Shown: positions 26,389 to 35,768, numbered from the stretch's first letter. The stretch: DNA of 64,000 bases from Alkalihalobacillus deserti (GCF_020734105.1 NZ_JAJAFR010000003.1:62001-126000); one strand, 5' to 3'. The notes: generated by a model not told the origin, from the letters alone. Numbers and translations are program-made.

Positions 26389-27141
26389 TTGAAAAAAGTA
26401 ACGATGGGTTTTGGTATTTTAGCACTAGCAATTGGATTAGCTGCATGCGGTGGAGATGAACCGGAGCAAGAAGAAGCAGTTGCAACACCAGAAGAAGAAC
26501 CAGTAACTGAAGAGCAGGATATGGGATCGATCATTGATACAGAAAATATTCCAGATATCATTGCTACTGTTAATGGTGAGGATATTGAAAAGGGAATTTA
26601 TGTGTCTTATTTGCAGCAACAAGCTAGCCAAATGATGATGCAAGGCATTGATTTAGAAAGTGAAGAAGGTAAAGGTTACTTAGAAATGATCAAAGAAAGT
26701 ACGATACAACAGCTTGTTAATGAAAGATTAATTGTTCAAGCGGCTAATGAAGAGAATCTCAAAGTAACAGAGGAAGAGATTGACCAAGAAATCAAGTCAA
26801 TTCTTGCAGAATTTCAACTAGAGACTGAAGCAGAACTTCAAGAGCTTATTGCCGAGCAAGGTGTAACAATGGACGAACTTCGCGATGACATTGTCGAATA
26901 TCTAAAACGTGATAAATATATTCAGCAAAATATTAATGTGAAAGATGCTTCTGAGGAAGAACTTCAAGCAGCCTATGATGAAATACTTACGAATGTTGAG
27001 GATGAAACTGAAGTTCCTGAGTTTGATGATTACAGAGAGGAGTTACAAACCGGTTTACAAAGTCAGCAAGAACAAGAACAAACCGTTCAATTATTAGAAG
27101 ATTTACGTGAAGCTAGTGAGATTACGATTCATCTTTCATAA
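26389..27141 (+). CDS. SurA_N-type peptidyl-prolyl isomerase/chaperone lipoprotein
   Basis: A 250-residue lipoprotein. The signal peptide MKKVTMGFGILALAIGLAAC ends in the lipobox LAAC, so the mature protein is anchored by Cys20. A Glu-rich linker follows, then a SurA_N/PrsA-like helical chaperone domain (ATVNGEDIEKGIYVSYLQQQ, LVNERLIVQAANEENLKVTEEEID). No rotamase (parvulin) domain is present. It probably helps fold exported proteins. The start is TTG 26389, ten bases after AAAGGAG; TTG 26380 lies too close to it. Confidence 0.8.
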   Translation: MKKVTMGFGILALAIGLAACGGDEPEQEEAVATPEEEPVTEEQDMGSIIDTENIPDIIATVNGEDIEKGIYVSYLQQQASQMMMQGIDLESEEGKGYLEMIKESTIQQLVNERLIVQAANEENLKVTEEEIDQEIKSILAEFQLETEAELQELIAEQGVTMDELRDDIVEYLKRDKYIQQNINVKDASEEELQAAYDEILTNVEDETEVPEFDDYREELQTGLQSQQEQEQTVQLLEDLREASEITIHLS

Positions 27142-27310
27142 GAGTAGGTGGCTTATAAGCGACTTTTCCTTTTTGTTAAATTGGGATTTGTGGCTTAGGC
27201 CATCTTTTTTTAGTGTTTAAAATTCTCTTGCTGATTTAAGGATTCAATTATAGAATATAGGTAATTGGTATTGGTTAATTATAATTACTCCAATCATTGG
27301 GGGAAGTAAC

Positions 27311-28216
27311 ATGAGCAAAGTAAATCAAGGCAATATTTTATTAGAAAGTGGGACTAACGAACTTGAAATCGTTCTGTTTTCAGTAGGGAATAGTACATTT
27401 GGTATCAATGTTCTAAAAGTAAGAGAGATCATTAATCCTATGCCCGTTACGGAAACGCCAAATGGTCATAAACATGTTGAAGGAATCATTCGATTACGTC
27501 AAGAGGTCATTCCTGTTGACAATTTAGCCGAAGTATTGAATTTACCTAAATCCCAATCATGATAAGTTTATTATTTCTGAACTTAATCAGACAAAGGTAG
27601 CTTTTCATGTTCATGGTGTTTCTCGAATACATCGTATCTCTTGGGAACAAATTGAAAAGCCAAGTGAACTCTCCCAAGGTAGTTTAAGTCCAACAATCGG
27701 AATTGTAAAAATGGATGATTTGATGGCTTTACTATTAGATTTTGAAAAGATTGTTGTCGATATCAATCCAGAATCAGGGGTATCCATTGCAAAATTAATG
27801 CTTTAGGTCCGAGGCAACGTTCAACCAAACGAATTTTAATTGCTGAGGACTCCGCAATTCTTAGGAAGTTGTTGCAGGATACGTTATCAGAAGCAGGTTA
27901 TGGTAGCTTACAATTTTTTGAAAATGGAAAAAGTGCTTGGGAGTTTCTTGAATTATTGGCCGAAGAGGGGATGGAAGAAGTACGTAAGAGTATTGATTTG
28001 ATTATTACAGATATTGAGATGCCACAAATGGATGGGCACCATTTAACTGTTAAGATAAAAGAGAATCAGTTATTATCTCATATACCTGTTCTAATTTTCT
28101 CTTCTCTTATCACAAATGATTTATTTCATAAAGGCGAAAGAGTCGGAGCGAATGCTCAAGTTAGCAAACCTGAAATAGTGAAACTGGTTGAGACGATTGA
28201 TCAATTTGTAAAATAA
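27311..28216 (+). pseudogene. cheV: chemotaxis coupling protein CheV with two compensating frameshifts
   Basis: CheV joins a CheW-like domain to a response-regulator receiver and links receptors to CheA. The segments are in the right order and the total of 302 codons is full length: [20 protein letters not shown] (CheW part), then in another frame from about 27558 FIISELNQTKVAFHVHGVSRIHRI, then from about 27805 back in the first frame RILIAEDSAILRKLLQDTLS with the phosphoacceptor Asp in IITDIEMPQMDGHH and the Lys in QVSKPE. Only the middle 250 bases are out of frame. The gene is either inactive or affected by two sequence errors. Confidence 0.9.
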
Positions 28217-28285
28217 CAAAAGTCTGGCCTTAAGACGTAGATCGACAGGTATGATCTAAATTATGTCTTAAGGTCAGATTTTTTT
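28212..28285 (+). terminator. cheV terminator
   Basis: TCTGGCCTTAAGAC and GTCTTAAGGTCAGA form a 14-bp stem around a loop of about 30 bases, followed by ten T. Confidence 0.8.
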
Positions 28286-28401
28286 TTTGTATTCTTGTTT
28301 TTATTTATCGTTTTTAATAACTCTTCCTTTTGTGTCTCTGATAAAATCCCTATCTTTTCAAAAAGCTGAGCATAATACACTGTTTTTTTTGAAATACTCA
28401 T
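28261..28401 (-). CDS. small hypothetical protein
   Basis: A 46-residue minus-strand frame starts at ATG after AAAGGAGAG, a good site, and encodes SISKKTVYYAQLFEKIGIL followed by SETQKEELLKTINKNKN and a Lys-rich end. It is predicted to be helical and has no membrane segment. I do not recognise a family. Its stop lies inside the 3' arm of the cheV terminator, so the two convergent transcripts overlap. Confidence 0.5.
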   Translation of the reverse strand: MSISKKTVYYAQLFEKIGILSETQKEELLKTINKNKNTKKKSDLKT

Positions 28402-28566
28402 GTTATCTCTCCTTTAGCTTTTCTATATAGTATGCAAAGTCTCTAAAATGTTGACAGTGGGAAACTTTTTTGGTGTATTGCTGATTTTGACGATAACAGT
28501 CTTTCGTAGACAAACGATAAAATAAGTTGATATGATAATAAAGGATATTAAAAGGAGTGGTCTTCA

Positions 28567-28872
28567 TTGAATATACAAATTACAAAGCCAGCGATTCAGT
28601 GGTTTAAGGATGAATTAAATTTAAAAGGTGAAGGAGAGTACGTCCGATTTTTTGCGAGATATGGCGGATGTGGCTCCATTCAAAGTGGATTTTCTTTAGG
28701 GATAACTCATGAGACAGAGACCCCTTTTTCAATTGGAGCAAAAGAAGAAGTAGAGGGTCTTATCTTTGTTATTGCAGAAGAAGATATTTGGTATTTTAAA
28801 GGATATGACTTAAAAGTGAAATATAGCCGAAGAAATGAAGAAATAGAGTTTGTATATGAGGAGCAAAATTAA
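28567..28872 (+). CDS. yneR: HesB/IscA-family protein YneR
   Basis: A 101-residue HesB-like protein: ITKPAIQWFKDELNLKG, VRFFARYGGCGSIQSGFSLGI, VIAEEDIWYFKGYDLKVKY. The Cys in YGGCGS occupies the place that is UGA in the genes at 23654 and 25848. There is no C-terminal CxC pair, as in other YneR proteins, so a classical Fe-S scaffold role is uncertain. The start is TTG after AAAAGGAGTGG. It completes the yneP-tlp-yneQ-yneR set known from B. subtilis, although about 13 kb of other genes lie between yneQ and yneR. Confidence 0.85.
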   Translation: MNIQITKPAIQWFKDELNLKGEGEYVRFFARYGGCGSIQSGFSLGITHETETPFSIGAKEEVEGLIFVIAEEDIWYFKGYDLKVKYSRRNEEIEFVYEEQN

Positions 28873-29223
28873 AAGGGAATACAGGAAAATGTAGGAGATT
28901 TTAAAAAGGTGAAACCAACATTTTTCAGTAGCAAGTAAAAATGTAATCAATTCTAGGGGTTACAAAGCTAGAATAAGGCTGATAAATGGATAAAGAAAAT
29001 ACAAGTAGAGACACTCTGAATGGTTTAAAACAAACTGAATTAATATTCTTATGAGGAGGATGTTTTCTTCGGTACTGGTAACCGATTTTTTTCTTCTGTT
29101 GCGTATGAAGGTAAGGGTAGCTAGTTTCTGAATTGCTGATAGTATAACACAGAAGAAAACAAAGGTGAGGGATGGTGAGATTTCATAAAGTGAATTTGCC
29201 TCTAATTTTTTTGTCTTGAAAGT
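28873..29223 (+). other. leader region before the MFS gene
   Basis: No gene seen. TTTTCTTCTGTTG near 29090-29102 and ACAGAAGAAAAC near 29150-29161 are complementary arms about 47 bases apart, in front of AAAGGTGAGG. They could form a leader structure that controls the transporter. Confidence 0.35.
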
Positions 29224-30435
29224 GTGGGAAGCATATTGAATAAAAGATGGATTGTTATTTTAGTTTCATTAGCTGCTTTTTTTGGGCCCTTCACTCAAAC
29301 TATTTACGTGCCTTTAATTCCTGAAGTTCAACAGCATTTTGGTTCTTCAGAGTTTGTTGTTAATTTGACCATCTCTATTTTTACCCTTGTGCTTGCCTTG
29401 ATGCAAGTCTTATATGGGCCTTTAGTTGATAGATTTGGAAGGAAAAAACTTCTCTTACCTGGTATATTTATTTATATCGTAGGGTCATTTGGGGCTGCCT
29501 TGTCAGCGTCTATTTGGATGTTATTATTTTTTCGTGCCATTCAAGCAGCTGGTATTGCAGTTGGTTCGGTAGTCGCCACCACTGTAATTGGTGATTTATT
29601 TGAAGGGAAAGCGCTAGGTAGGTCGATGGGAACCTTTCAGATGTTTGTTTCACTTGGTCCTGTATTAGGCCCTATAATTGGTGGTTTAATTGGGGGTTAT
29701 ACTACATTTGAAGGTGTCTTTTGGATTCTGACCTTTTTTGGAATTATCTTAGCCTTGTTAAATATGTATTTTTTACCTGAAACGAAAATAGGGCAAGGTG
29801 ATATTGGGAGATTTAGTTTAAGAGATTTTGGAATCGTTTTGAACAATCGAGTGGGAATGGTTGTGGTCGTATTAGGTTTTATTCAATACTACACGTTCTA
29901 TCAATTTCTCGTTTTTATGCCAAACCTTTTAAAAGAAACTTATTTATTAACAACCATTCAGATCGGGTGGGTTTTCTTACCTTTATCTTTAACGGTCGTA
30001 ATAGGAAATTTAGTAGGAGGAAGATTACAAGAATATGTTCTTCCGAAGAAGCTAATTGTTACTTGTGCTTCTTTAGGTATTTTAGCAATTCTCCTTTATA
30101 TATTTTTAGCTCCTGTATCGCTGTTTCTATTAAACATTTCTCTTGCATTATTCGGGTTGTGTATGGGAGTGTGTTCACCAATCCAAACAACGCTTCTTAC
30201 CAATACTTTTATTGAGAAACGAGCTACCGCTATTGGAGTTTATAATTTCTTGAGGTATTTAGGAATGGCGGCTGGTCCGATGATAGGTACATTCTTATTT
30301 AACTGGAAGCCGTTTGCTGAGTTTTACTTTTCAGCATTTTTGTTTAGTTGCGTACTTCTATTTGCAAGACAAAAATTAAAAGACCCTCACATAACAATTC
30401 AAGAAGAAACTAAAGATGTTTATAGTGAGGGGTAA
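29224..30435 (+). CDS. MFS drug-exporter-type transporter
   Basis: This 403-residue protein has twelve predicted membrane segments. Motif A of the major facilitator family is clear (GPLVDRFGRKKLLLPG near residues 68-83), as is the antiporter motif C region (GPVLGPIIGGLIGG near 149-162). That motif and the YVPLIPEVQQHF segment after helix 1 place it with drug:proton antiporters of the Bcr/EmrB type. The substrate is unknown. The start may be GTG 29224 or TTG 29236; neither has a strong ribosome-binding site. Confidence 0.83.
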   Translation: MGSILNKRWIVILVSLAAFFGPFTQTIYVPLIPEVQQHFGSSEFVVNLTISIFTLVLALMQVLYGPLVDRFGRKKLLLPGIFIYIVGSFGAALSASIWMLLFFRAIQAAGIAVGSVVATTVIGDLFEGKALGRSMGTFQMFVSLGPVLGPIIGGLIGGYTTFEGVFWILTFFGIILALLNMYFLPETKIGQGDIGRFSLRDFGIVLNNRVGMVVVVLGFIQYYTFYQFLVFMPNLLKETYLLTTIQIGWVFLPLSLTVVIGNLVGGRLQEYVLPKKLIVTCASLGILAILLYIFLAPVSLFLLNISLALFGLCMGVCSPIQTTLLTNTFIEKRATAIGVYNFLRYLGMAAGPMIGTFLFNWKPFAEFYFSAFLFSCVLLFARQKLKDPHITIQEETKDVYSEG

Positions 30436-30509
30436 TTAGAGTTAGGAAATAACAGCACAATCAGTTTGCGGAGTGTGTTAACTAATCTTCCTATTCGCAA
30501 GTATTATTT

Positions 30510-30550
30510 ATCAAACTGCATTAATTCTAAGGGAATTGATGCAGTTTGAT
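30510..30550 (+). terminator. strong inverted repeat after the MFS gene
   Basis: ATCAAACTGCATTAATT and AATTGATGCAGTTTGAT form a 17-bp stem with one mismatch and a seven-base loop. The following sequence is not T-rich, so it is a terminator by position. Confidence 0.65.
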
Positions 30551-31400
30551 AGAATTAAGATTGAGATTATTCTGGTGTCGGTTATGTGATGTAATTTAGT
30601 TTACTTCTACCGTAATTAAGCGCTATGGTGCGGTGTTAGAGTTTAGGCTAGAGCTTATAAGAATCCCTCATAATAAAATCACTATTAATTTTTATCATTT
30701 CATGGTGATTTTACAGGCGTGAGAAGTTTTAAGCAGACTGTTCAATCCTTTGTGGATGAGTTAATCTCCATTAAATAATCAGTCAAGCTTAGGAGGAATT
30801 GTACATAAACCTTTCTAGTGATGAGATCATGCCCTCCTTCTAATTCCTACAACTGAGAGGCAGTTTCTGAGTGATGTTAGGGTATCGCTCATTTTAATTT
30901 TTAAAATCGCATTGTTTCATGTTTTACGAGATAAGTAAAAATTGTGCATTCATTATACAAGCGTTTCTAAAGCGATGTTGATTTTACATTCAGTCTATTA
31001 GCATCCCCTCTCTAAGTATCCTTTTGTGTCGCCACTAAATAATCTCCTACATACAACTCGGGCTGGATATAGAAGGACCTCTTTGGTTCCATCTCAGAGG
31101 GATCAGTTAATCGATAAAATTTTTGAAAAAGAGAAAAGTTTATTCTGTATACGAGTGTTGTTATGACTGAAATAGTTGATGCTGTTAGCTTTTATTCAAT
31201 AAACGACAATAATATAGGAGGGGTTCGTCTGATGTAATCAATATTTTTGCGGAATTTGTTTGTATTTGTCAAGAATATATGATAAATTAATATATCTCAG
31301 CGGAAAAACACTTAAAAACAGTGGTTTCACAGAATTTAATTTTGTATTATCCTATTTTTTTGCCTTTATATAAGTTGTGTTGAGATATCAATAAAAAACT
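30551..31400. other. long non-coding stretch upstream of the tRNA cluster
   Basis: About 850 bases with no credible reading frame on either strand. There is an imperfect inverted repeat AAAATCAC/GTGATTTT near 30677-30716, and a stretch with GGAGGAATTGTACATAAACC near 30791-30810. I recognise no rRNA or tRNA sequence here. Confidence 0.5.
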
Positions 31401-31412
31401 TCAAAATAAAAG

Positions 31413-31441
31413 TTGCACAGAATGAAGATGTGTGTTAAGAT
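31413..31441 (+). promoter_or_regulatory. rRNA-type promoter 1
   Basis: TTGCAC (31413-31418), a 17-base spacer and TAAGAT (31436-31441), followed by a leader with GTCGCTAGAGAGCGGC. The same architecture occurs at 33341-33369. Confidence 0.75.
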
Positions 31442-31500
31442 AATTTTTGTCGCTAGAGAGCGGCAAACTTAGTGTTACATGATGTGATTGAAGTCAGTAG

Positions 31501-31521
31501 TAATCGGTCGAGGACTTATCC
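31501..31521 (+). rRNA. 23S rRNA 3'-end remnant (copy 1)
   Basis: TAATCGGTCGAGGACTTATC is the conserved end of 23S rRNA. Only about 21 bases remain, about 60 bases after the -10 box of an rRNA promoter; the body of 16S and 23S is missing. The following spacer (to 31585) resembles the spacer before the 5S gene. Confidence 0.75.
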
Positions 31522-31589
31522 AAAAAAAATCTTGATAAATGTTGTTTCTTGCTGTATTATCTAGTTTTGAGAGAATCATCTCTTATTAT

Positions 31590-31665
31590 GGGGCCTTAGC
31601 TCAGCTGGGAGAGCGCCTGCCTTGCACGCAGGAGGTCAGCGGTTCGATCCCGCTAGGCTCCACCA
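31590..31665 (+). tRNA. tRNA-Ala(TGC)
   Basis: Complete cloverleaf with anticodon loop CTTGCAC, acceptor GGGGCCT/AGGCTCC and encoded CCA. First gene of the 18-tRNA array. Confidence 0.97.
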
Positions 31666-31682
31666 TTATTTTCAAATATCGA

Positions 31683-31756
31683 GGCGGTGTAGCTCAGCTG
31701 GCTAGAGCGTACGGTTCATACCCGTGAGGTCGTGGGTTCGACTCCCTCCGCCGCTA
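31683..31756 (+). tRNA. tRNA-Met(CAT), elongator type
   Basis: Anticodon loop TTCATAC. The acceptor starts GGCGGTG and pairs with CGCCGCT through a G-U first pair, as in the Bacillus elongator. CCA is not encoded. The T stem has one T-T mismatch. Confidence 0.9.
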
Positions 31757-31794
31757 TTATTTAATTGAATAAATACTATTACAATCTTTAAATT

Positions 31795-31887
31795 GGAGGA
31801 ATACCCAAGTCTGGCTGAAGGGATCGGTCTTGAAAACCGACAGGCGGGTCAAACCGCGCGGGGGTTCGAATCCCTCTTCCTCCTCCA
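31795..31887 (+). tRNA. tRNA-Ser(TGA)
   Basis: Class II tRNA with a long variable arm, anticodon loop CTTGAAA, acceptor GGAGGAA/TTCCTCC and CCA. The discriminator base is T, where serine tRNAs normally have G. Confidence 0.95.
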
Positions 31888-31921
31888 TATTTTTAAATGG
31901 ACAAGTACTTTTATATATTAT

Positions 31922-31996
31922 TGGGCTATCGCCAAGCGGTAAGGCAACGGATTTTGATTCCGTCATGCGTTGGTTCGAATCCAGCTAGCCCAGCCA
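31922..31996 (+). tRNA. tRNA-Gln(TTG)
   Basis: Anticodon loop TTTTGAT, acceptor TGGGCTA/TAGCCCA and encoded CCA. Confidence 0.96.
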
Positions 31997-32000
31997 TTAT

Positions 32001-32075
32001 GCGGAAGTAGTTCAGTGGTAGAACACCACCTTGCCAAGGTGGGGGTCGCGAGTTCGAATCTCGTCTTCCGCTCCA
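32001..32075 (+). tRNA. tRNA-Gly(GCC)
   Basis: Anticodon GCC, acceptor GCGGAAG/CTTCCGC and encoded CCA. Confidence 0.96.
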
Positions 32076-32096
32076 TATAGAAATCTTGTTTCCTGT

Positions 32097-32185
32097 GCCG
32101 GGGTGGTGGAATTGGCAGACACACAGGACTTAAAATCCTGCGGTAGGTGACTACCGTGCCGGTTCAAGTCCGGCCCTCGGCACCA
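32097..32185 (+). tRNA. tRNA-Leu(TAA)
   Basis: Class II tRNA with a long variable arm, anticodon loop CTTAAAA and encoded CCA. Confidence 0.96.
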
Positions 32186-32194
32186 TATAGTAAT

Positions 32195-32271
32195 GCGCCC
32201 TTAGCTCAGCTGGATAGAGTGTTTGACTACGAATCAAAAGGTCGGGAGTTCGAATCTCTCAGGGCGCGCCA
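32195..32271 (+). tRNA. tRNA-Arg(ACG)
   Basis: Anticodon loop CTACGAA, acceptor GCGCCCT/AGGGCGC and encoded CCA. Confidence 0.96.
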
Positions 32272-32306
32272 TTATTTCAACTTTATTAAATAAGTAATTT
32301 TATTAA

Positions 32307-32383
32307 CGGGAAGTGGCTCAGCTTGGTAGAGCACCTGGTTTGGGACCAGGGGGTCGCAGGTTCAAATCCTGTCTTCCCGACCA
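32307..32383 (+). tRNA. tRNA-Pro(TGG)
   Basis: Anticodon loop TTTGGGA, acceptor CGGGAAG/CTTCCCG and encoded CCA. Confidence 0.96.
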
Positions 32384-32399
32384 TCATTTATTTATCTAT

Positions 32400-32473
32400 G
32401 CGGGTGTAGTTTAGTGGTAAAACCTCAGCCTTCCAAGCTGATGATGTGAGTTCGATTCTCATCACCCGCTCCA
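32400..32473 (+). tRNA. tRNA-Gly(TCC)
   Basis: Anticodon loop CTTCCAA, acceptor GCGGGTG/CACCCGC and encoded CCA. Confidence 0.96.
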
Positions 32474-32482
32474 ATAAATTAA

Positions 32483-32559
<77 letters not shown>

Positions 32560-32596
32560 TTTATAGAGTTTGAATAATTGACAGTTTAGTAGTTCT

Positions 32597-32671
32597 GGCC
32601 CGTTGGTCAAGCGGTTAAGACACCGCCCTTTCACGGCGGTATCACGGGTTCGATTCCCGTACGGGTCACCA
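32597..32671 (+). tRNA. tRNA-Glu(TTC)
   Basis: Anticodon loop CTTTCAC, acceptor GGCCCGT/ACGGGTC and encoded CCA. Confidence 0.96.
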
Positions 32672-32678
32672 ATTATAT

Positions 32679-32754
32679 GGAGGATTAGCTCAGCTGGGAG
32701 AGCACCTGCCTTACAAGCAGGGGGTCGGCGGTTCGATCCCGTCATCCTCCACCA
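32679..32754 (+). tRNA. tRNA-Val(TAC)
   Basis: Anticodon loop CTTACAA, acceptor GGAGGAT/ATCCTCC and encoded CCA. Confidence 0.97.
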
Positions 32755-32792
32755 TATTTATTTAAATATAACATCTGCAATTCTTATAATGA

Positions 32793-32866
<74 letters not shown>

Positions 32867-32877
32867 TTACCATTAAT

Positions 32878-32954
32878 GGTCCGGTAGTTCAGTTGGTTAG
32901 AATGCCTGCCTGTCACGCAGGAGGTCGCGGGTTCGAGTCCCGTCCGGACCGCCA
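32878..32954 (+). tRNA. tRNA-Asp(GTC)
   Basis: Anticodon loop CTGTCAC, acceptor GGTCCGG/CCGGACC and encoded CCA. Confidence 0.97.
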
Positions 32955-32970
32955 TTTATATTTAAAAATT

Positions 32971-33046
32971 GGCTCAGTAGCTCAGTCGGTAGAGCAATGG
33001 ACTGAAAATCCATGTGTCGGCGGTTCGATTCCGTCCTGAGCCACCA
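32971..33046 (+). tRNA. tRNA-Phe(GAA)
   Basis: Anticodon loop CTGAAAA, acceptor GGCTCAG/CTGAGCC and encoded CCA. Confidence 0.97.
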
Positions 33047-33051
33047 TTCAT

Positions 33052-33124
<73 letters not shown>

Positions 33125-33135
33125 TTGCTTTTTTA

Positions 33136-33211
33136 GAGCCATTAGCTCAGTTGGTAGAGCATCTGACTTTTAATCAGAGGGTCGAAGGTTCGAATCCTTC
33201 ATGGCTCACCA
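33136..33211 (+). tRNA. tRNA-Lys(TTT)
   Basis: Anticodon TTT, acceptor GAGCCAT/ATGGCTC and encoded CCA. Confidence 0.97.
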
Positions 33212-33223
33212 TTATATTCTTAT

Positions 33224-33308
33224 GCGGGTGTGGCGGAACTGGCAGACGCGCTAGACTTAGGATCTAGTGTCTTATGACGTGGGGGTTCGACTCCCTTCAC
33301 CCGCACCA
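33224..33308 (+). tRNA. tRNA-Leu(TAG)
   Basis: Class II tRNA, anticodon loop CTTAGGA, acceptor GCGGGTG/CACCCGC and encoded CCA. Last gene of the array. Confidence 0.95.
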
Positions 33309-33340
33309 CTTACTTAATACAATATTTCTTTAGAGAAACG

Positions 33341-33369
33341 TTGCATAAACTAAGTATAGGTGTTAAGAT
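33341..33369 (+). promoter_or_regulatory. rRNA-type promoter 2
   Basis: TTGCAT (33341-33346), a 17-base spacer and TAAGAT (33364-33369), followed by a leader with GTCGCTGCTGAAGAGCAG. The boxes and spacing match the promoter at 31413. Confidence 0.75.
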
Positions 33370-33476
33370 GTAAATTGTCGCTGCTGAAGAGCAGAGGGTT
33401 ATTTTTCTAATGAAATTGCGCGGAATTAAAAACCGTGTTATGCTGATTAAGTACTAGCGAGAATAGGTAAGAGTTA

Positions 33477-33529
33477 GTTGATAGGTCTGGTGTGGAGCTG
33501 ACAGATACTAATCAGTCGAGGACTTATCC
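33477..33529 (+). rRNA. 23S rRNA 3'-end remnant (copy 2)
   Basis: GTTGATAGGTCTGGTGTGGA and GCTGACAGATACTAATCAGT are from the last 90 bases of Bacillus 23S rRNA. About 18 bases of the terminal hairpin (normally AAGTGTGGCAACACATGG) have been lost between short repeats. It begins about 108 bases after an rRNA promoter, with no 16S or 23S body. Confidence 0.85.
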
Positions 33530-33661
33530 AATACACTCTTGACGTCATATTTTGAATAAATATGACCATGTTTCTATTAATGTATTATCTAGTTTTGAGA
33601 GAACCATCTCAAATGTGAACTACGATACTCGTTAGGAGAATCCGATGTTCAATATACTAAG

Positions 33662-33777
33662 TCTGGTGGCGATAGCGAAGAGGTCACACCCGTTCCCATG
33701 CCGAACACGGTCGTTAAGCTCTTCAGCGCCGATGGTAGTTGGGGGCTTCCCCCTGTGAGAGTAGGACGTTGCCAGGC
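33662..33777 (+). rRNA. rrf: 5S ribosomal RNA
   Basis: Very close to Bacillus 5S rRNA: TCTGGTGGCGATAGCGAAGA at the start, CCCGTTCCCATGCCGAACAC in the middle and GTGAGAGTAGGACGTTGCCA at the end. The terminal stem TCTGGTGGCG/GTTGCCAGGC closes. It is followed by a terminator, so it is the end of an rRNA operon. Confidence 0.97.
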
Positions 33778-33781
33778 ATCT

Positions 33782-33814
33782 AAAAGCATTCCATTGTGGG
33801 ATGCTTTTTTAATA
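33782..33814 (+). terminator. rRNA operon terminator
   Basis: AAAAGCATTCC and GGGATGCTTTT form the stem, followed by T residues, directly after the 5S gene. Confidence 0.88.
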
Positions 33815-34562
33815 CAAAAACCCCCTGACTAAACTAAAATTTGAAGTTAGACTGTCTATTTTAAGACAAGTTGAAAAAGATATAGCAATGAAATTATTGG
33901 AAGATAAAAAGTAAATGATGAATCCTTCATTTGCAACCGACGATTAAGAACTATTTAGAGTCTGTAGATTCATGTAAAGATATATCTTATAAAGTAGTAG
34001 TGGGAAGGATAGTCTTTCCACTACTTATTTTTATTTAGGGCTCCCTCTGAACTAACCTTTTATTAAGTTTTAAGTTTCCTTTTAAAGGTCGGTACATTTA
34101 CAAATGTTTACAAACAGGCTTCCTAGCATTATTAATCATTTTCATGACGATGATCCCGATATTACTGTAAACAATAAATGAATTTGTAGACTGTGTGAAA
34201 GATAGGTAGAAGATAAAGTTGGAGGAAATTAAAGTTTGTCTAGATGAAACAGCTTTCTTATAATTGATTCAAACTCACAAAAAAATAATCAAAATAATGG
34301 AAAAATTCTTTCCTTAAAAAAAATGAGGTTAAATAATGGATCTTTTCGCCTAATTTCAGCTTAGAAATAAGCATCAAGTCTATCTATAAAGAGAAAATTT
34401 GAGTTGAGATGAATATTGTATATAGTAAAGAAAAATTTTATTGTGTTATGTTTTAATAGCTATTTCAATCATATGTGCTTACAATATTTAGATCCTAGTG
34501 GTAACAGTTAAATTTGTTCAGTGTCAATGGTTTCGTATAAAAGAGTATATTGAAAACTGGAA
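33815..34562. other. non-coding stretch after the rRNA genes
   Basis: About 750 bases without a credible gene. One short open stretch, 33835-33914, reads RQVEKDIAMKLLEDKK before a stop and may be the end of a lost gene; I cannot assign it. Confidence 0.4.
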
Positions 34563-35729
34563 ATGGTAAAAGGAGTGAGAGTCATTAGAAACATAGAAGA
34601 GTGGATCAATCAGTATAAAGATCAGCTAGAAGGAACGTATCAGCATCTTCACTCGATCGCGGAAGTAAGTTGGCAAGAAATAGAAACGACGAAATTTCTA
34701 TGTAAGGAACTTGATAAAATTGGAATTCCCTTTGTGACCTTCGAAGATCATCCTGGCTTGGTAGCTAGTTGGAAAGGGGATATAGATGGCCCTACAGTTG
34801 CTATAAGAGCTGATATTGATGCTCTATGGCAAAATGTAGATGGAGTTTGGAAGGCCAATCATTCTTGTGGACATGATGGACATGCAACGATGGTTTTATA
34901 TACAGTAAAAATGCTAAAGGATATTGGATTTCAACCCAAAGGAACGTTAAAGGTCATATTTCAACCAGCTGAAGAAACAGGAAAAGGAGCAAAAGCTCTT
35001 ATTGAAAAAGGAGTAGTTAAGGATGTTGATTATATGATAGGTCTTCATGTTAGACCTATCCAAGAACTAATTCTTAAACAAGCTTCGCCAGCGATTTATC
35101 ATGGTGCTACGATGGTGTTAAAGGGGAAAGTCAAGGGGATACAAGCCCATGCTGCTAGACCACATCTTGGGATTAATGTTTTAGATTCGATTGCGGCTAT
35201 CATAAATGCGATTAACTCCATTAAAATGGATCCAGCTATTCCTAGTTCGGCAAAAGTGACTATGGTTCAAACTAATGGTAAGAATATTAACATTATTCCA
35301 GATGAAGCTGTATTTGGAATTGATTTGCGAGCACAAACGAATGAGGCGATGGAGGTCCTTCTAGATCAAATTAAAAAAGCTGTATATGCGTCAGGGGGAT
35401 TCAACGGTGCCGAAGTAGAACTGTAAACATTGGCAGAACTGGTTGCAGCCGTTCCAAATAAGTGGATGGAAGAACTGGTTCAAGAAGTGATTTATGAAAC
35501 GTTAGGTGAAAAAGGGACATCGCCTCCGCTCAGTACACCAGGAGGAGAGGATTTTCACTTTTATGCCTTGCATCAAAAGAATGTAAAAGCAACGATGGTA
35601 GGACTAGGGGCGAATCTCTCGCCTGGCTTACATCACCCGAATATGAATTTTGATTTAACAGCTTTACAAGATGGCGTTATGATCTTAGCGAAGTCAGTAA
35701 TAAAAATGTTTGAAAAACATGGAAAATAA
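34563..35729 (+). pseudogene. amhX: M20-family amidohydrolase (AmhX-like) with an internal stop
   Basis: The sequence is a full-length (389-codon) M20D amidohydrolase interrupted by one TAA at 35424-35426 in frame. Metal-binding and catalytic motifs are visible: NHSCGHDGHATM near residue 100, FQPAEETGKGA near 137, GLHVRP near 160, HAARPHLGINVLD near 198 and GEDFHFYAL with PGLHHP near the C-terminus. AmhX-type enzymes hydrolyse N-acyl amino acids or similar amides. A stop codon with nothing else wrong suggests a recent inactivation or a single sequence error. Confidence 0.88.
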
Positions 35730-35739
35730 TCTAAAAGCG

Positions 35740-35768
35740 AAAGAGCGTCTAAAGAGACGCTCTCTAAA
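35740..35768 (+). terminator. amhX terminator
   Basis: GAGCGTCT and AGACGCTC form a stem with a short loop, followed by TCT-rich sequence. Confidence 0.75.
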
